Positions 1 to 9,616 of a stretch of DNA of 56,172 bases are shown piece after piece (the first letter of the stretch is position 1; every line of letters begins with the position of its first letter). Below the pieces are notes generated by a model that did not search any database, was not told where the DNA came from, and saw only the letters and a program-made list of their open reading frames with translations. Both the position numbers and the translations under genes were made by a program. The stretch is taken from NCBI GenBank assembly GCA_016220095.1, contig JACRIJ010000062.1:1-56172 (forward strand). Direction: 5' to 3'. This DNA comes from Planctomycetota bacterium (GTDB lineage Bacteria > Planctomycetota > MHYJ01 > JACQXL01 > JACRIJ01).

Positions 1-2012
1 GATTTGCCGCTGGATTTTGCGTCGCTTGACTGCTGTTTATCCATTTGTTTGGAAGATGAATTCATGGAATTAGCAGCCTCAGAGGCTTTTTTTTCGGCCT
101 TTTTAAGCGACTCGGAGGTATTCTTATTGGAATCAGCCATTTTATTTGCTTTTTCTTCCATTGAATTAGTCAATTCCTTGGTTTTTTGTTCAAGGTCTTT
201 TTGTTTTTCCGAAAGTTTTTTCCACTTGTCCTTTTCGCCGCTTTCAGCGAGTTCCTTTTTCATGTCTTCCAGTTGTTTGATGGCGTCTTCAAGGGATTTC
301 TCAGCCGATTTCTGGCTGTTCATAGCCTGATTAGGGGTATTATTAGACATGGCCGACTGCGCTTCCTGCATGGAATCAGAAGCCCTCCGGGTCTGCTCGG
401 ATGATTCCTTCAAATCCTTGGCCGAGGCCTCGGAAAGTTTTTCCTTTGCCTTTTCAGCAAGTTTATTAAGGTCTTTCGCGATCTCCGCCGCCTCCTTTTT
501 CAAACCGGACTGCTTTTCCGATTGCTTGGAAAGGGCTCCGTTATTGGTTTGAGCAAGCTGTCCCTGCATGTTTTTCAAATCGGCAAGCGCGGTCTTCATA
601 TCATCAAGCGCGGAACTCTGGCTTTTCTGCGCATCCTGCGGCTGGTTTTTGCCTATCTGGTCGGACGCCTTTTTCATTTCCTGGGATGCGCTATCGGTAT
701 TTTCAGAAGCCTTGGAAAGTTTCTGTGAAACGACCGGATTAGGCGCCTGTTTGGACGCGTTTGACATATCCTTTGAGAGTTCGCCGGTTTCATTCTGCAG
801 GTCTTTTTGCGCGTCCGCGAGTTCTTTCTGCAGGTCCGCGTTATTTTCTTTTACGGCCTTGGCCAGTTTTTCAAGTTTCTCTTTCGTACCCTTCAAAGAA
901 TCCTTGGCCTTATTCTGTTTTTCCTGCGCAATGGAAGGCAGGTCGTCTTTCAAATCGTTCTCCGCCTGCATCATGTCATTAGCGCTTTGAAGCAGGGCCT
1001 TGCGGGCGTCCTCCATCATCTTTTCCAATTCTTTTTTCTCGTCCGAAGGAAGCGGCGTATCTTTAAGGTCCGCGAGGAGTTTTTTCGCGGCCTGAAAGAT
1101 ATCGTCCTGATTTTTAGCCAATTCAGGGGTTTTCTGGGAATCTGAATTGCTCTTTGTCTTTTCATTAAGCAGGTCCTGGGCCTTCTGTATCTTGCCTATT
1201 TTCTCCAGGGCGCCGTCAATATCCTTTTGGGCGGTTTCCATGGCCGACGTATCGCCCATCAATTCTTCCTGCTTTTTTATAGCCTCGTCAAGCTTGTTTA
1301 TCAGGGCGGCGAGTGACTTGAGCTCGGGTGAAAGCGAATTGTTCGTTTCCTTTGAAATCTCCTGCTGTTTTTCAAGCGCGTCCCTCAGCTGGTCTATCTT
1401 CTGATTCACGTTGTTCAATACATCGTCCTGGGGGTTTTTGTTCATCTGCTCATTCAGATTCTCCTGCTCTTTTATAAGTTGTTCGGCGGCTTCTTTCATG
1501 TCTTTAAGGTCGTTCGTCATGTCATTCAGGTCTTTTGTTTCTTTGAACAGCTTATCTTCCTTATTAAGAAGCTGGGTCACGTCTTCCATCATCTTTTTAA
1601 TCGTATCGAGTTTCTTCTCAAGTTCCTTGGGGTCAACCCTTTCTTCAAGCAGGGCGAGAAGGGTTGTGAGATCGCTTTGTATCTCCAGGGTCTTTTCTAT
1701 GGCAATGCCGGTCTGAGGTAGGTTATTTATGGGTTCAAGGAGCTTTTTCAATTCGTCTATATTTTCCTTGATAAGCTCCTTTTTCACGACCTCAATGCCT
1801 TCGCGGAGTTTCTCCGCGTAATGGGGGTGGGTTTCCTGGATTTTCTGCGCTATGGATTCCATTTTCATGATAAGCCGCTCCACTTCCTTGGCGATGTTGT
1901 CGGTTTTTTCCTTGGCGGCCTTGATATTAGGATTGCCGGCATCGGCATACACTATAAGCGATATGCCGGCCAGTACAAGAATTGCGGCAATGATTCTTTG
2001 AATTGTAACCAT
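1..2012 (-). CDS. secreted coiled-coil protein, 3' end outside window
   Basis: I translated this frame by hand from ATG at 2012 to the window edge: about 670 open codons and no stop, so the C-terminus is missing. The protein opens with MVTIQRIIAAILVLAGIS, a signal peptide ending near YADA, so it should be exported. The rest is almost entirely Lys/Glu/Gln/Asp/Ser-rich heptad-like coiled coil with little hydrophobic core beyond heptad positions. No catalytic motif is visible. An AAGGA lies 9 nt before the ATG. It is the third gene of a minus-strand run after the M1 peptidase and the DUF4175-like protein, and it resembles the Gln/Lys-rich C-terminal coil of that DUF4175-like neighbour. A structural or periplasm-spanning role is an inference; I do not recognise a named family. 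The many Ser/Phe-rich ORFs on the other strand are mirror images of this coil. Confidence 0.85.
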   Translation of the reverse strand, partial: MVTIQRIIAAILVLAGISLIVYADAGNPNIKAAKEKTDNIAKEVERLIMKMESIAQKIQETHPHYAEKLREGIEVVKKELIKENIDELKKLLEPINNLPQTGIAIEKTLEIQSDLTTLLALLEERVDPKELEKKLDTIKKMMEDVTQLLNKEDKLFKETKDLNDMTNDLKDMKEAAEQLIKEQENLNEQMNKNPQDDVLNNVNQKIDQLRDALEKQQEISKETNNSLSPELKSLAALINKLDEAIKKQEELMGDTSAMETAQKDIDGALEKIGKIQKAQDLLNEKTKSNSDSQKTPELAKNQDDIFQAAKKLLADLKDTPLPSDEKKELEKMMEDARKALLQSANDMMQAENDLKDDLPSIAQEKQNKAKDSLKGTKEKLEKLAKAVKENNADLQKELADAQKDLQNETGELSKDMSNASKQAPNPVVSQKLSKASENTDSASQEMKKASDQIGKNQPQDAQKSQSSALDDMKTALADLKNMQGQLAQTNNGALSKQSEKQSGLKKEAAEIAKDLNKLAEKAKEKLSEASAKDLKESSEQTRRASDSMQEAQSAMSNNTPNQAMNSQKSAEKSLEDAIKQLEDMKKELAESGEKDKWKKLSEKQKDLEQKTKELTNSMEEKANKMADSNKNTSESLKKAEKKASEAANSMNSSSKQMDKQQSSDAKSSGK

Positions 2013-2167
2013 ATTCAGATATCCTTACTAAACCAGCGTAAAGTGAACAATGAAGCATGAAGTCCGGAACGAAGCCATAGTCTTAAAGTCAGCAATCAGA
2101 AGTCTGCCATAACCTCATGTCATCTAATGATATAGACGCAAAAAACCCGAAAAAGTTTGCTGAAAAA

Positions 2168-4303
2168 TCACTTTATCTTAATAATTGACCGTTGCAGTTC
2201 ATCGGTCATCTGGATGATATTTTTCAGGAATCTCACGACCTCCTGGTAATCTTCCCATTCTTCAAGTTTTGTTAGAATGTCGTCCATATTATTCAAGACT
2301 TCCTGCTGTGACTGCAGGGCGCTGTTCATTTTACCGTTCCTGAGTCCTGCATCGGGCAGAATTGACGATTGCGACAGGAAGTTGGCGGCGGCAGGGGACT
2401 CATTGCCGGCTGTTTCACTGAGGATATCCCGGACTTGTTCCAGTTTTTCCATGGTAGCGATGTCCCACAGTTTGTTGTTCACGACATCGCTTATTATTTC
2501 AGAAAATTCCTTGGTTTTCCTTTCAAGCCCCTGGGTAATCTTGCGCTGGTCGGAAGTGAAATTCACGAACGCGCTCCTCGCGGTTTCATTAAGCGCGGCC
2601 ATCTGGGATATGTCGGACTGGAGTATTTCCGTATTCTGCCGGGTCGTATCCTGGAGGCGTTTTAATTTCCGTATTTCTTCCTTAAGCCGCAGAATAAGCT
2701 CCTCAATCTTTTGTTCCATCGCGTTCTTTGAAATTACCGTAAATTGAAAGCGCCTTGATTTGGTGATGTTGGGAACTGCCATTCCTTTGGAATCCTCGGC
2801 ATTATCCTCAGCGATGATCTGGTAGCCGATAATATTGCCTTCCTGCGCCGAAGTTGACGCGATATTGAATTTATAAACCGAATTCATTTTCTTATTGCCG
2901 TAAGGTATGCCGTTATGTTCCAGCGTGTAATTGACCGCGTTATCCGGCAGGTCTGTTGCCGCTCCTGCCGATGACTGCGCGTAAAGTTTATAGGATATGC
3001 TGATATTCTTTATTCCGAAATCATCGGAAACCTCGGTAACTATCGGTATAACCGCGTTGGAAGTCACGAGTTTGTCAATGCCGGGCTCAACAACCTTGAG
3101 CTGGGGCGGGGTATCCATCTCGGCGTTTATAAAATATTTCACCGGATTACGACTTGCTAATCCGTTGGTCGCGACAAGCCTGATTTTATATTCCGAATCC
3201 GTAAGCACGGTAAGGGTTCCGGAGAAATGCATCTGATTATTCGGCTGGCCGGAATTAACGGCAGTCATCGGCACGGCCCTGTCATCAGGAGGCCTGCCTA
3301 TAATAAGTTCGGATTGTTTTATAGGAATGTTGCTCCTGCCGTTTATGGTAACGACAGTGCCCACGGGCGCCTTGATATGTCCGTTCATTTCCGTCATATC
3401 CGTCATGCGCGTATAGGAAGGGTAATGATATGCAACGGAAACCTCTTCTAATTCTGGAGGAGGCAGTACCGTTACATTATATAATTCCGACTGATTGTCC
3501 CCGGCAAAGATGCGGAATGAAAAGGATTCGGAAACTCTTTCTATGGTGAAATTAAATTCGTCCTCGCCTGAAACCTTAGTCTCATGCGTTTCCGTGCGGC
3601 CGATGTCATCAGACGCGTATTCCTCCAGCTCGGCCCTTGACGGCACGCGCCCGCCGATTATTGCCTTGATGGTTATATCGTCGCCTTTGGCAATGACATT
3701 TCCCGGCGCCATCTCCACGCCCGTCACAAACGTCCTCCTGGGCCATTGGGCATCGGCGCCGAATATACGTTTGAACCAGATGCCGAAATTCTGCGGATAT
3801 GCCGCCGCATAAACCGTAATCACCGCGAGAAACACGGTTGCCGTTGCAAGAAACTTTTTGGGTTCCGCGGCTGAAACGACCTTGCTGAAATCAATCTTCC
3901 GCGATTCCTCCCCGGCCTTAAGCACGAGCAATTCAACCAACTGCGGCGAATTGAATTTGTCATCCGGCCCTGTGACGCGCGCAAGCTGGAACGCGCTGAT
4001 AAGCATTTCCTTGAGCTCCGGAAAACGCCTCTCCACAAGCAATATTATGTCATCATCGGTAATTTTTCTTGTAAGCGGATAAACGGCGTATTTATAAAGC
4101 GAATATAACAGGATCAAAATGCCTGATATGAGAAACACTATGCGCACATAAGAGGGTATATCGCGCAGGGACCAGTCAATAACGAAGGTGATAATGCAAA
4201 ACAAACTGAAAACAATCAGTATTTTCGCCAGTCCTTCCATTATATAAAGGTACCTGATCCTTGAGCGCAACCAGCTTATTTTTTCTTCAATAACACTTGT
4301 CAT
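2168..4303 (-). CDS. DUF4175-like membrane protein
   Basis: About 711 residues. The N-terminus carries two close transmembrane segments (about residues 25-75) and a third near residue 165. A large beta-rich region of Ig-like character follows, with PPPELEEVSVAYHYPSYT near residue 285, then a C-terminal coiled coil with many Gln/Glu/Lys (about 520-711). This order matches the DUF4175 type found in planctomycete and proteobacterial envelope loci; no enzymatic motif is seen. ATG at 4303 is preferred: GAAG lies 10 nt upstream, and it sits 5 nt after the stop of the peptidase gene. A TTG at 4312 overlapping that stop is the alternative. It lies between the M1 peptidase and the secreted coiled-coil gene on the same strand, so the three are probably cotranscribed and act together at the envelope. 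The exact function is unknown. Confidence 0.75.
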   Translation of the reverse strand: MTSVIEEKISWLRSRIRYLYIMEGLAKILIVFSLFCIITFVIDWSLRDIPSYVRIVFLISGILILLYSLYKYAVYPLTRKITDDDIILLVERRFPELKEMLISAFQLARVTGPDDKFNSPQLVELLVLKAGEESRKIDFSKVVSAAEPKKFLATATVFLAVITVYAAAYPQNFGIWFKRIFGADAQWPRRTFVTGVEMAPGNVIAKGDDITIKAIIGGRVPSRAELEEYASDDIGRTETHETKVSGEDEFNFTIERVSESFSFRIFAGDNQSELYNVTVLPPPELEEVSVAYHYPSYTRMTDMTEMNGHIKAPVGTVVTINGRSNIPIKQSELIIGRPPDDRAVPMTAVNSGQPNNQMHFSGTLTVLTDSEYKIRLVATNGLASRNPVKYFINAEMDTPPQLKVVEPGIDKLVTSNAVIPIVTEVSDDFGIKNISISYKLYAQSSAGAATDLPDNAVNYTLEHNGIPYGNKKMNSVYKFNIASTSAQEGNIIGYQIIAEDNAEDSKGMAVPNITKSRRFQFTVISKNAMEQKIEELILRLKEEIRKLKRLQDTTRQNTEILQSDISQMAALNETARSAFVNFTSDQRKITQGLERKTKEFSEIISDVVNNKLWDIATMEKLEQVRDILSETAGNESPAAANFLSQSSILPDAGLRNGKMNSALQSQQEVLNNMDDILTKLEEWEDYQEVVRFLKNIIQMTDELQRSIIKIK

Positions 4304-4308
4304 TTCAT

Positions 4309-6750
4309 TCAATCTTCATTATTGAATTCCAGGGCCGCCGAGTGGACAGTAAACCTGCCTCTTATATTTGGACTCGAACCCTGCGCCCATATATAGTAGC
4401 TTTCTCTCTTGTGATACGCCAAAACCCTTCCGATGTTTGCAATCATTCCCGCATCCGGAGCGCTGAATATTGTAAGGTTCTTTAATTGATTGAACGGGTT
4501 TTTTTCGGTAACCAGCAAAGGCAATTCATAGGTGTATTCCGTGCCTGACACGGAAATGCCTTTTTCAGTAAATGCTAATTCCTTATGCGTACTGCCTTTT
4601 TCCACGACTTTGGCAGTAACGGCGTTTATCTGCGGGCCGCCGAAAACGAATACCGAATTATTCAAAAGCTGTTCCTCAGTGGCTTCTTCATCGGATATCA
4701 TCTCAATACCGCGCTCGCTCTGAAGGAATTCCGCGAGTTTTTTATACGCGGCATTTTCCTCTTCGGTGCCTTTCGTGGGATAGACCGATATCTTTTTCTG
4801 GTCAGCCAGTGTCAGGTCGTAACACGGAGAAATCTCATAGATTTCAAGCTTCTTAAAGATATGAAATTCGGGGTCTATTATAATCCTCAACGGTTTTGAC
4901 GGCATTTTGTATTTAAGCAATTTTTTGTCGCCTGTAATGAATACGTAATCGTATGTCTGGTCAGTTTCGGTTTCTATGTAAATAGGAAGCATTACCTTGT
5001 AATAGAAGGCGTCTTCGGATTTTTGCCGCAGATGAAGGTCAACCGTATAGAGCTTATTGACTTTTGAGATGTAATTGGGGTCGTTTTCGTATTCGGCTAC
5101 GCGCACGTCTTCAATGAAAAACCTTGGCGCGCCTTTTCTCCTGAGCCATTGGTCAAAAAACCAGTCGAGGTTTTCGTTGGCGACCTTTTCAAAAGAAGCC
5201 TGGATATGGCCCCAATTGGCCCTCTTGCCGCCGCAGGTTGCCGCGAAATCGCGTATCGCGCTGAAGAACGCGTCATCACCGACCAGCTTTCTCAGCATGT
5301 GGAATATCATGGCGATCTTGCCGTATCCAAGCACATTATCCTGCTCTGTGGTCTTGCCCATAAAACTGGTTACTTCGTAATCCGTTTCGCGCGTAACCGA
5401 CATCGTGTATTCGGCGCTGATGTCCGCGCGGTAGTTTATCTGTTCCTGCAAAGGTTCTTCAAGTTCCTTGAAATAATAATTTGACATATACGTCGTCAGG
5501 CCTTCGCACCAGTTTCCGCCGCTATAATCAACGAACACATAATTTCCCCACCAACAGTGAAGGATTTCATGACCGAGCCCGCCCGGGCCGGTGTAGCGCT
5601 GAGGCATCTTTATGTTATGCGTGCCAAGGAGCGTATAGGAAGGCATGCCGTAGCCGGATGAGAAAAAGTTCTCAACTATGGAAAATGATTTATACGCGTA
5701 CGGCGATATCAATTTTGAATACAAATCAAGGTATTTCTTGGATGTCTGCACGAAAGTATCCGAATTGGCCTGGTCTTCGGGGAACAGATAAGCGGCTATG
5801 CGTATGCCGTTAAAATCCTCTTCCTGCACGACGTACCGGCCGCCGACAAGCGCAAGCTCATCGGATGGATGCGGTGATTCCCATGTAGTAACCCATTTTA
5901 TCCTGGAATTAGCGGGATGCATCGGCTTTTCGCCGGCTTGGCCGTCTTTTGGCTCTTCTATGGGTTTGAATGCGCCTTCATGCGGCTGTCCATCAGGGTT
6001 CTCAGGGGATTCTTCAGCGGTTTCAGATTCCTCTCCGGCGCCGTTGGTCTCATTCAATATGGTCTTGCCAAGGTAACTGCCCTGGCCGATGATTTCCCAG
6101 CCTTCAGGCGCTGTAGATTCCACGCGGAATTTCGGAAATGCGTTTTCAGTATTGGGATACCAATATGTAGCGCCGCTTAGATAAATGCCGTCTTCGCAGA
6201 TTATGCCTGAAGTTTCATCCCCGCGGATGTGCCTGAATGTCTCCACCCTTTGTGGCATGTCATAGATTTCGCCTGAATAAGCGAATTTCAGCGTGATAAT
6301 ATCATTGGTCCTCGCCGGCATGTTTATCTTCAGGCATTTTACCTTAAGCATAAGTCCGGTGCGGTAAACGAGCGGAATTTCAGTCTGGCCGTAAATATCA
6401 CTGTGCAATGTGTTACATTCCCTGAATTTCAGTTCCGCGCCGTCCATCGTAAGCGAATCAATATTCAGGTTCTTGTTTATCATGAGATGCACGGAATCCG
6501 TGAAACGCGGGCCCGTGTAAACAGCCACGGTATCTTCGGCCGTAAGTTTATGCGTTGCCGGGTCAAGATTTATTTTCAGGTCGTGCGATAATATGATGCG
6601 CTTATTGTCTTCCATTTTAGCCAGCTCCTCAGGAGAGGGCTCTTTTACGATGTTCTCAGGCGCTTTCTTGTTCTGAGAGAGAACTGTCACAGCGCCGGAA
6701 AAAGCCATAAGTAAAACCGCAAAAAACAGGCAATATCTGAATATTTTCAT
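4309..6750 (-). CDS. secreted M1-family zinc metallopeptidase
   Basis: An 813-residue protein starting with a signal peptide (MKIFRYCLFFAVLLMAFSGA). An M1-type N-terminal beta domain comes first. The catalytic domain has the zinc motif HEILH at about residue 394 and the third ligand Glu in NWCEGLTTY, with 17 residues between the last His and this Glu. A variant of the substrate-binding GxMEN region (SIVENFFSSGYGMPSY) precedes it. The C-terminal 200 residues are not typical of M1 and may be an added domain. The likely role is an aminopeptidase acting on exported peptides; the substrate is unknown. A disordered Glu/Pro-rich insert lies around residues 225-265. GGAGG 10 nt upstream supports the ATG. 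It is the first gene of a three-gene operon, with a good promoter at 6803-6830. Confidence 0.88.
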   Translation of the reverse strand: MKIFRYCLFFAVLLMAFSGAVTVLSQNKKAPENIVKEPSPEELAKMEDNKRIILSHDLKINLDPATHKLTAEDTVAVYTGPRFTDSVHLMINKNLNIDSLTMDGAELKFRECNTLHSDIYGQTEIPLVYRTGLMLKVKCLKINMPARTNDIITLKFAYSGEIYDMPQRVETFRHIRGDETSGIICEDGIYLSGATYWYPNTENAFPKFRVESTAPEGWEIIGQGSYLGKTILNETNGAGEESETAEESPENPDGQPHEGAFKPIEEPKDGQAGEKPMHPANSRIKWVTTWESPHPSDELALVGGRYVVQEEDFNGIRIAAYLFPEDQANSDTFVQTSKKYLDLYSKLISPYAYKSFSIVENFFSSGYGMPSYTLLGTHNIKMPQRYTGPGGLGHEILHCWWGNYVFVDYSGGNWCEGLTTYMSNYYFKELEEPLQEQINYRADISAEYTMSVTRETDYEVTSFMGKTTEQDNVLGYGKIAMIFHMLRKLVGDDAFFSAIRDFAATCGGKRANWGHIQASFEKVANENLDWFFDQWLRRKGAPRFFIEDVRVAEYENDPNYISKVNKLYTVDLHLRQKSEDAFYYKVMLPIYIETETDQTYDYVFITGDKKLLKYKMPSKPLRIIIDPEFHIFKKLEIYEISPCYDLTLADQKKISVYPTKGTEEENAAYKKLAEFLQSERGIEMISDEEATEEQLLNNSVFVFGGPQINAVTAKVVEKGSTHKELAFTEKGISVSGTEYTYELPLLVTEKNPFNQLKNLTIFSAPDAGMIANIGRVLAYHKRESYYIWAQGSSPNIRGRFTVHSAALEFNNED

Positions 6751-6802
6751 CTGCCAAAAACCTCCAAAAACCGGATTAATTGTATGTGAATTAAGAGATG
6801 CT

Positions 6803-6830
6803 ATTATATAAAAATTTTATGAAGTTTCAA
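6803..6830 (-). promoter_or_regulatory. sigma70-type promoter for the M1 peptidase operon
   Basis: On the minus strand TTGAAA (6830-6825), a 16-nt spacer and TATAAT (6808-6803). The predicted start is about 45 nt before the peptidase ATG. Confidence 0.7.
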
Positions 6831-7102
6831 TATATATTTTGCTTTCCTACGGGAAGTGAATTGTGAAGGCCTGACCCCTTACACGCTCTTAGCGAAGGAG
6901 GAAAAATGAAAAATGAAGAATGAAGGACGTACGAAAGAATGGTAGAATACTTCACGAAAATCTTAATTCTTAAATCTAAAATCTTAAATTTTCAGGCCTG
7001 ACCTCTTACGCTGTTCCGGAGCGGGGCGAAGGGAGTTTGCCAAAAGGTCGCTTTTTCGTTAGACTCCAGACTCCGTCGTCCCTCACGGCTGGTTACTGGT
7101 TG
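6831..7102. repeat. intergenic stretch with degenerate short repeats
   Basis: No gene is visible. It holds two near copies of an AGGCCTGACC(C/T)CTTA motif (about 6867 and 6994) and a run of GAAGAATGAAGGACG-type words. It also has an ATCTTAATTCTTAAATCT run that recurs near 24.3, 35.2 and 48.7 kb. Confidence 0.6.
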
Positions 7103-8227
7103 CTATTCAATGGGTTCTATTGCCACCGATGAAAAACTTACGGTTCCGTTTGAAACCATTATCCCTACGAGGCACTCAATATCAATGGCGCTCGGGGCTT
7201 CAAGGATTTTAATGTTATTCACATCAATGCGCACGGTGTCTGCTGTTATTATCAGCGCCATTTCGTTCCAATCCTGCTTCTTTACGCCTTCCACCTGGGC
7301 CTTTTGTATCTGTTTTACCTCGCCGTCACGGTTGATTTCCTGCAGGAAAAAATCGCCGTTTTCATTGATTGAAGCCGCGAAAAATTTCACCGCGTCATCC
7401 CTTATCCCGAAAACAACGCCCGCTTTCGTAACCGCGCTTTCAGCCTTCATTTTTATTATAAGCTTATAACAGTTCTTATAGGCATTTTCCTTATGAGCAA
7501 GGAATGTCATTCCGCCGAATACCGACTGGCCGACGATTTCAGAACCGTCAACCTTCCAGCTGTCCGGCGAGGAACTGGCCCAGCCTTCAATATCCGTACC
7601 GTTGAAAAGTTTCCTGGCTTCCACCTTTTCAGACTTTGCGGCAACTGGCGGTTTTGCCTGTCCTTGCGTTGAATCCGGTTCTTCAAAGGCCTTTCCGGCA
7701 AGTTCTTTGTATGCCTTTTTGGCGTCTTCGCTCTGGGGATCAAGGGAGATTATTTCTCTGCAAAGTTCTATGGAAAAAGCCGTCTTATTGGCCTTGCGTG
7801 ATTTCTCAAGCACCTTGAGGAGTTTTTTGGCATATTCCTTCTGCGCGGGCGCGCAATCCTTAGAAAGTTCGTCAAGCTCCATTATTTTTTTTCCGCTCCG
7901 GTCGCGGACAGCGGCAACATCGTCGGAAAGGGCGGTTTTTTTCTCCTGCTTGACTATAAGGTCATAGGCCTTGTTATAGGAGCCGAGCGCCTTGGTATTC
8001 ATTTTTAGCTTGTAATACGATTCGCCGAGCATGTAGTGCGCGTTTATATTGGCACTGTCAGCGTCAACGGATTTCAGGAATGAGTTCATGGCCTCGGTAT
8101 AGTTGCCTTCGTCAAAAAACTTCTTTCCCTTGACGTACGCGGTCTGCGATGGGGCGGTCTGGGCCAGGACAGAAAGGGATAGCGCAAATGACAACAATAC
8201 AATTAAAAAAGTTTTTTTCCTGATCAT
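7103..8227 (-). CDS. secreted TPR and DUF1080 (LamG-like) domain protein
   Basis: About 374 residues from ATG at 8227; AAGG lies 9 nt upstream, and the first residues MIRKKTFLIVLLSFALSL form a signal peptide. The frame stays open upstream, but that extension lacks a ribosome site. Residues about 30-170 hold TPR-like helices (ALGSYNKAYDL, AHYMLGESYYKL). The C-terminal 180 residues start with KLFNGTDIEGWA and continue with W, G and beta-strand spacing typical of DUF1080, a concanavalin-like fold found in sugar-hydrolase-like proteins of planctomycetes. A role in binding or processing exported glycans is an inference; no catalytic residues can be assigned with confidence. It stands alone, with gaps on both sides. 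Confidence 0.75.
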   Translation of the reverse strand: MIRKKTFLIVLLSFALSLSVLAQTAPSQTAYVKGKKFFDEGNYTEAMNSFLKSVDADSANINAHYMLGESYYKLKMNTKALGSYNKAYDLIVKQEKKTALSDDVAAVRDRSGKKIMELDELSKDCAPAQKEYAKKLLKVLEKSRKANKTAFSIELCREIISLDPQSEDAKKAYKELAGKAFEEPDSTQGQAKPPVAAKSEKVEARKLFNGTDIEGWASSSPDSWKVDGSEIVGQSVFGGMTFLAHKENAYKNCYKLIIKMKAESAVTKAGVVFGIRDDAVKFFAASINENGDFFLQEINRDGEVKQIQKAQVEGVKKQDWNEMALIITADTVRIDVNNIKILEAPSAIDIECLVGIMVSNGTVSFSSVAIEPIE

Positions 8228-8350
8228 AATAGTTTGCCTTAAAAATAATACACATCTTGCATATAATATGCATTCATGTGAACAGCCGTTCGTAAACGCC
8301 GTTATTCGCACCGAACGTACGCATTAATCTACAATCCGCAGGCCTTTTTG

Positions 8351-9463
8351 TCAAACAATATTTTTCTCGTAAATCCTGTATTTCTTATAAAGTCTGGAGC
8401 CCAGGGAAAGTATGGTGCGGTTCATTACATCATTGTCTTCCAATACCCACGACATCTCCGCTGATTCATAACCCAATTTAAGCCCGGTCGTAATGGTCTC
8501 CGCGTATAACACAGCGTCAATGCCGCGCTTCTGGTACTCCTGCACGACACCAAGCGTTATAAGACGCAGGGTCTTAATTTTTTTCAGGCCGAAAAGTATC
8601 CTGAGAAAACCGAACGGGAAAAGACGTCCATTGAGCCTTTTCAGGATAAGATTCAGATCCGGAAGTATAAGAGAAAAGCCGGCGGGTTTCCCGCTGACCT
8701 CGGCAATGAGCAGAAGTTCAGGAATGACTATCTTCTTAAGGTCGTGCGCGGCAAATGTGAATTCCTCTTCGGTCATCGGCACGAAACCCCAGTTTTTGCT
8801 CCAGGCCTTATTATATATTTCCCTTATAATACGCAATTCGGACTCAAACCTGCTCATGTCAATATGGCGTATAGTTATATTTTCGCGCGTTTTTACGCGC
8901 TCTACGATGCGGTACATCTTTTCCGGCGGCTGTATGGTCTTATCAACATAAAATGCGTAGAGATCTTTCGCCTTTTGCAGGCCGCATTGTTCAAAGAGCC
9001 TGAGGTAGTATTGCGGATTATACGTCATCATTATAACCGGAGGCGAATCAAATCCCTCAATAAGCGTGCCGCAGGTTTCGTTGGTGGAAAAATTGCACGG
9101 CCCGCGCATTACGGACGTGCCTTTGGATTTCAGCCATGTTTCAGCGGCATTAAGCAAGGCCTGGGCTGTGGGAAACGAATCAATGCATTCAAAGAAACCG
9201 AAGAAACCGGCCTTTTCATTATGAAATTCGTTGTGGAGGCGGTTTACTGTAGCGGCTATGCGGCCAATGATTTTGCCGTTTTTCATGGCGAGAAAGAGTT
9301 GTGAATCGGCATGCTTATGATAGGGGTGAATGGACGGGTCAAGGAGTTTTTTCATGTCGCCAATCAACGGCGGTACCCAATAAAGGTCGTTCTTATAAAC
9401 GTCCCATTCAAATTTAATGAACCGTGCGCAATCAGAAGAAGATGTTATAGGAGTTATCTGCAT
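8351..9463 (-). CDS. GNAT-like N-acetyltransferase family protein
   Basis: 370 residues, similar to the large GNAT-like group that includes E. coli YghO. The C-terminal half shows the acetyl-CoA fold pattern: LGVVQEYQKRGIDAVLYAE followed by SWVLEDNDVMNRTI and an aromatic ending (YKKYRIYE). The N-terminal half has the family's RGPCNFSTNETCG and MMTYNPQYY segments. The substrate is unknown. It starts at ATG 9463, in divergent orientation to the SEC-C gene, and no strong ribosome site is visible. It is cytoplasmic, with no signal peptide. Confidence 0.8.
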   Translation of the reverse strand: MQITPITSSSDCARFIKFEWDVYKNDLYWVPPLIGDMKKLLDPSIHPYHKHADSQLFLAMKNGKIIGRIAATVNRLHNEFHNEKAGFFGFFECIDSFPTAQALLNAAETWLKSKGTSVMRGPCNFSTNETCGTLIEGFDSPPVIMMTYNPQYYLRLFEQCGLQKAKDLYAFYVDKTIQPPEKMYRIVERVKTRENITIRHIDMSRFESELRIIREIYNKAWSKNWGFVPMTEEEFTFAAHDLKKIVIPELLLIAEVSGKPAGFSLILPDLNLILKRLNGRLFPFGFLRILFGLKKIKTLRLITLGVVQEYQKRGIDAVLYAETITTGLKLGYESAEMSWVLEDNDVMNRTILSLGSRLYKKYRIYEKNIV

Positions 9464-9616
9464 AACACGAAAATTAATAATTAAGAATTTATAATATTCT
9501 GAAGCATACCAATACCGGATGTTTTTAGCAAGATTTTTTATTTAGAATCCTATCAGAATTCTTGCTTTTTTTCAGGAAAAATTAGAATACATTTGAGTTC
9601 CTTGGAGAGTTTTAAT

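Noticed and set aside
4..1721. Chain of Ser/Phe/Leu-rich plus-strand ORFs
   Set aside because: They are reverse images of the Lys/Glu-rich coiled-coil gene on the minus strand, with no start signals of their own.
5500..5575. Odd 17-residue spacing between HEILH and the third zinc ligand Glu in the M1 peptidase
   Set aside because: One residue shorter than the classic spacing, but I recall the same spacing in other bacterial M1 members with an EGLTTY ending, so it is not a defect.
9527..9566. AGCAAGA/TCTTGCT inverted repeat followed by a T-run
   Set aside because: It looks like a terminator on the plus strand, but no plus-strand transcript enters from upstream, and the loop is long and AT-rich.
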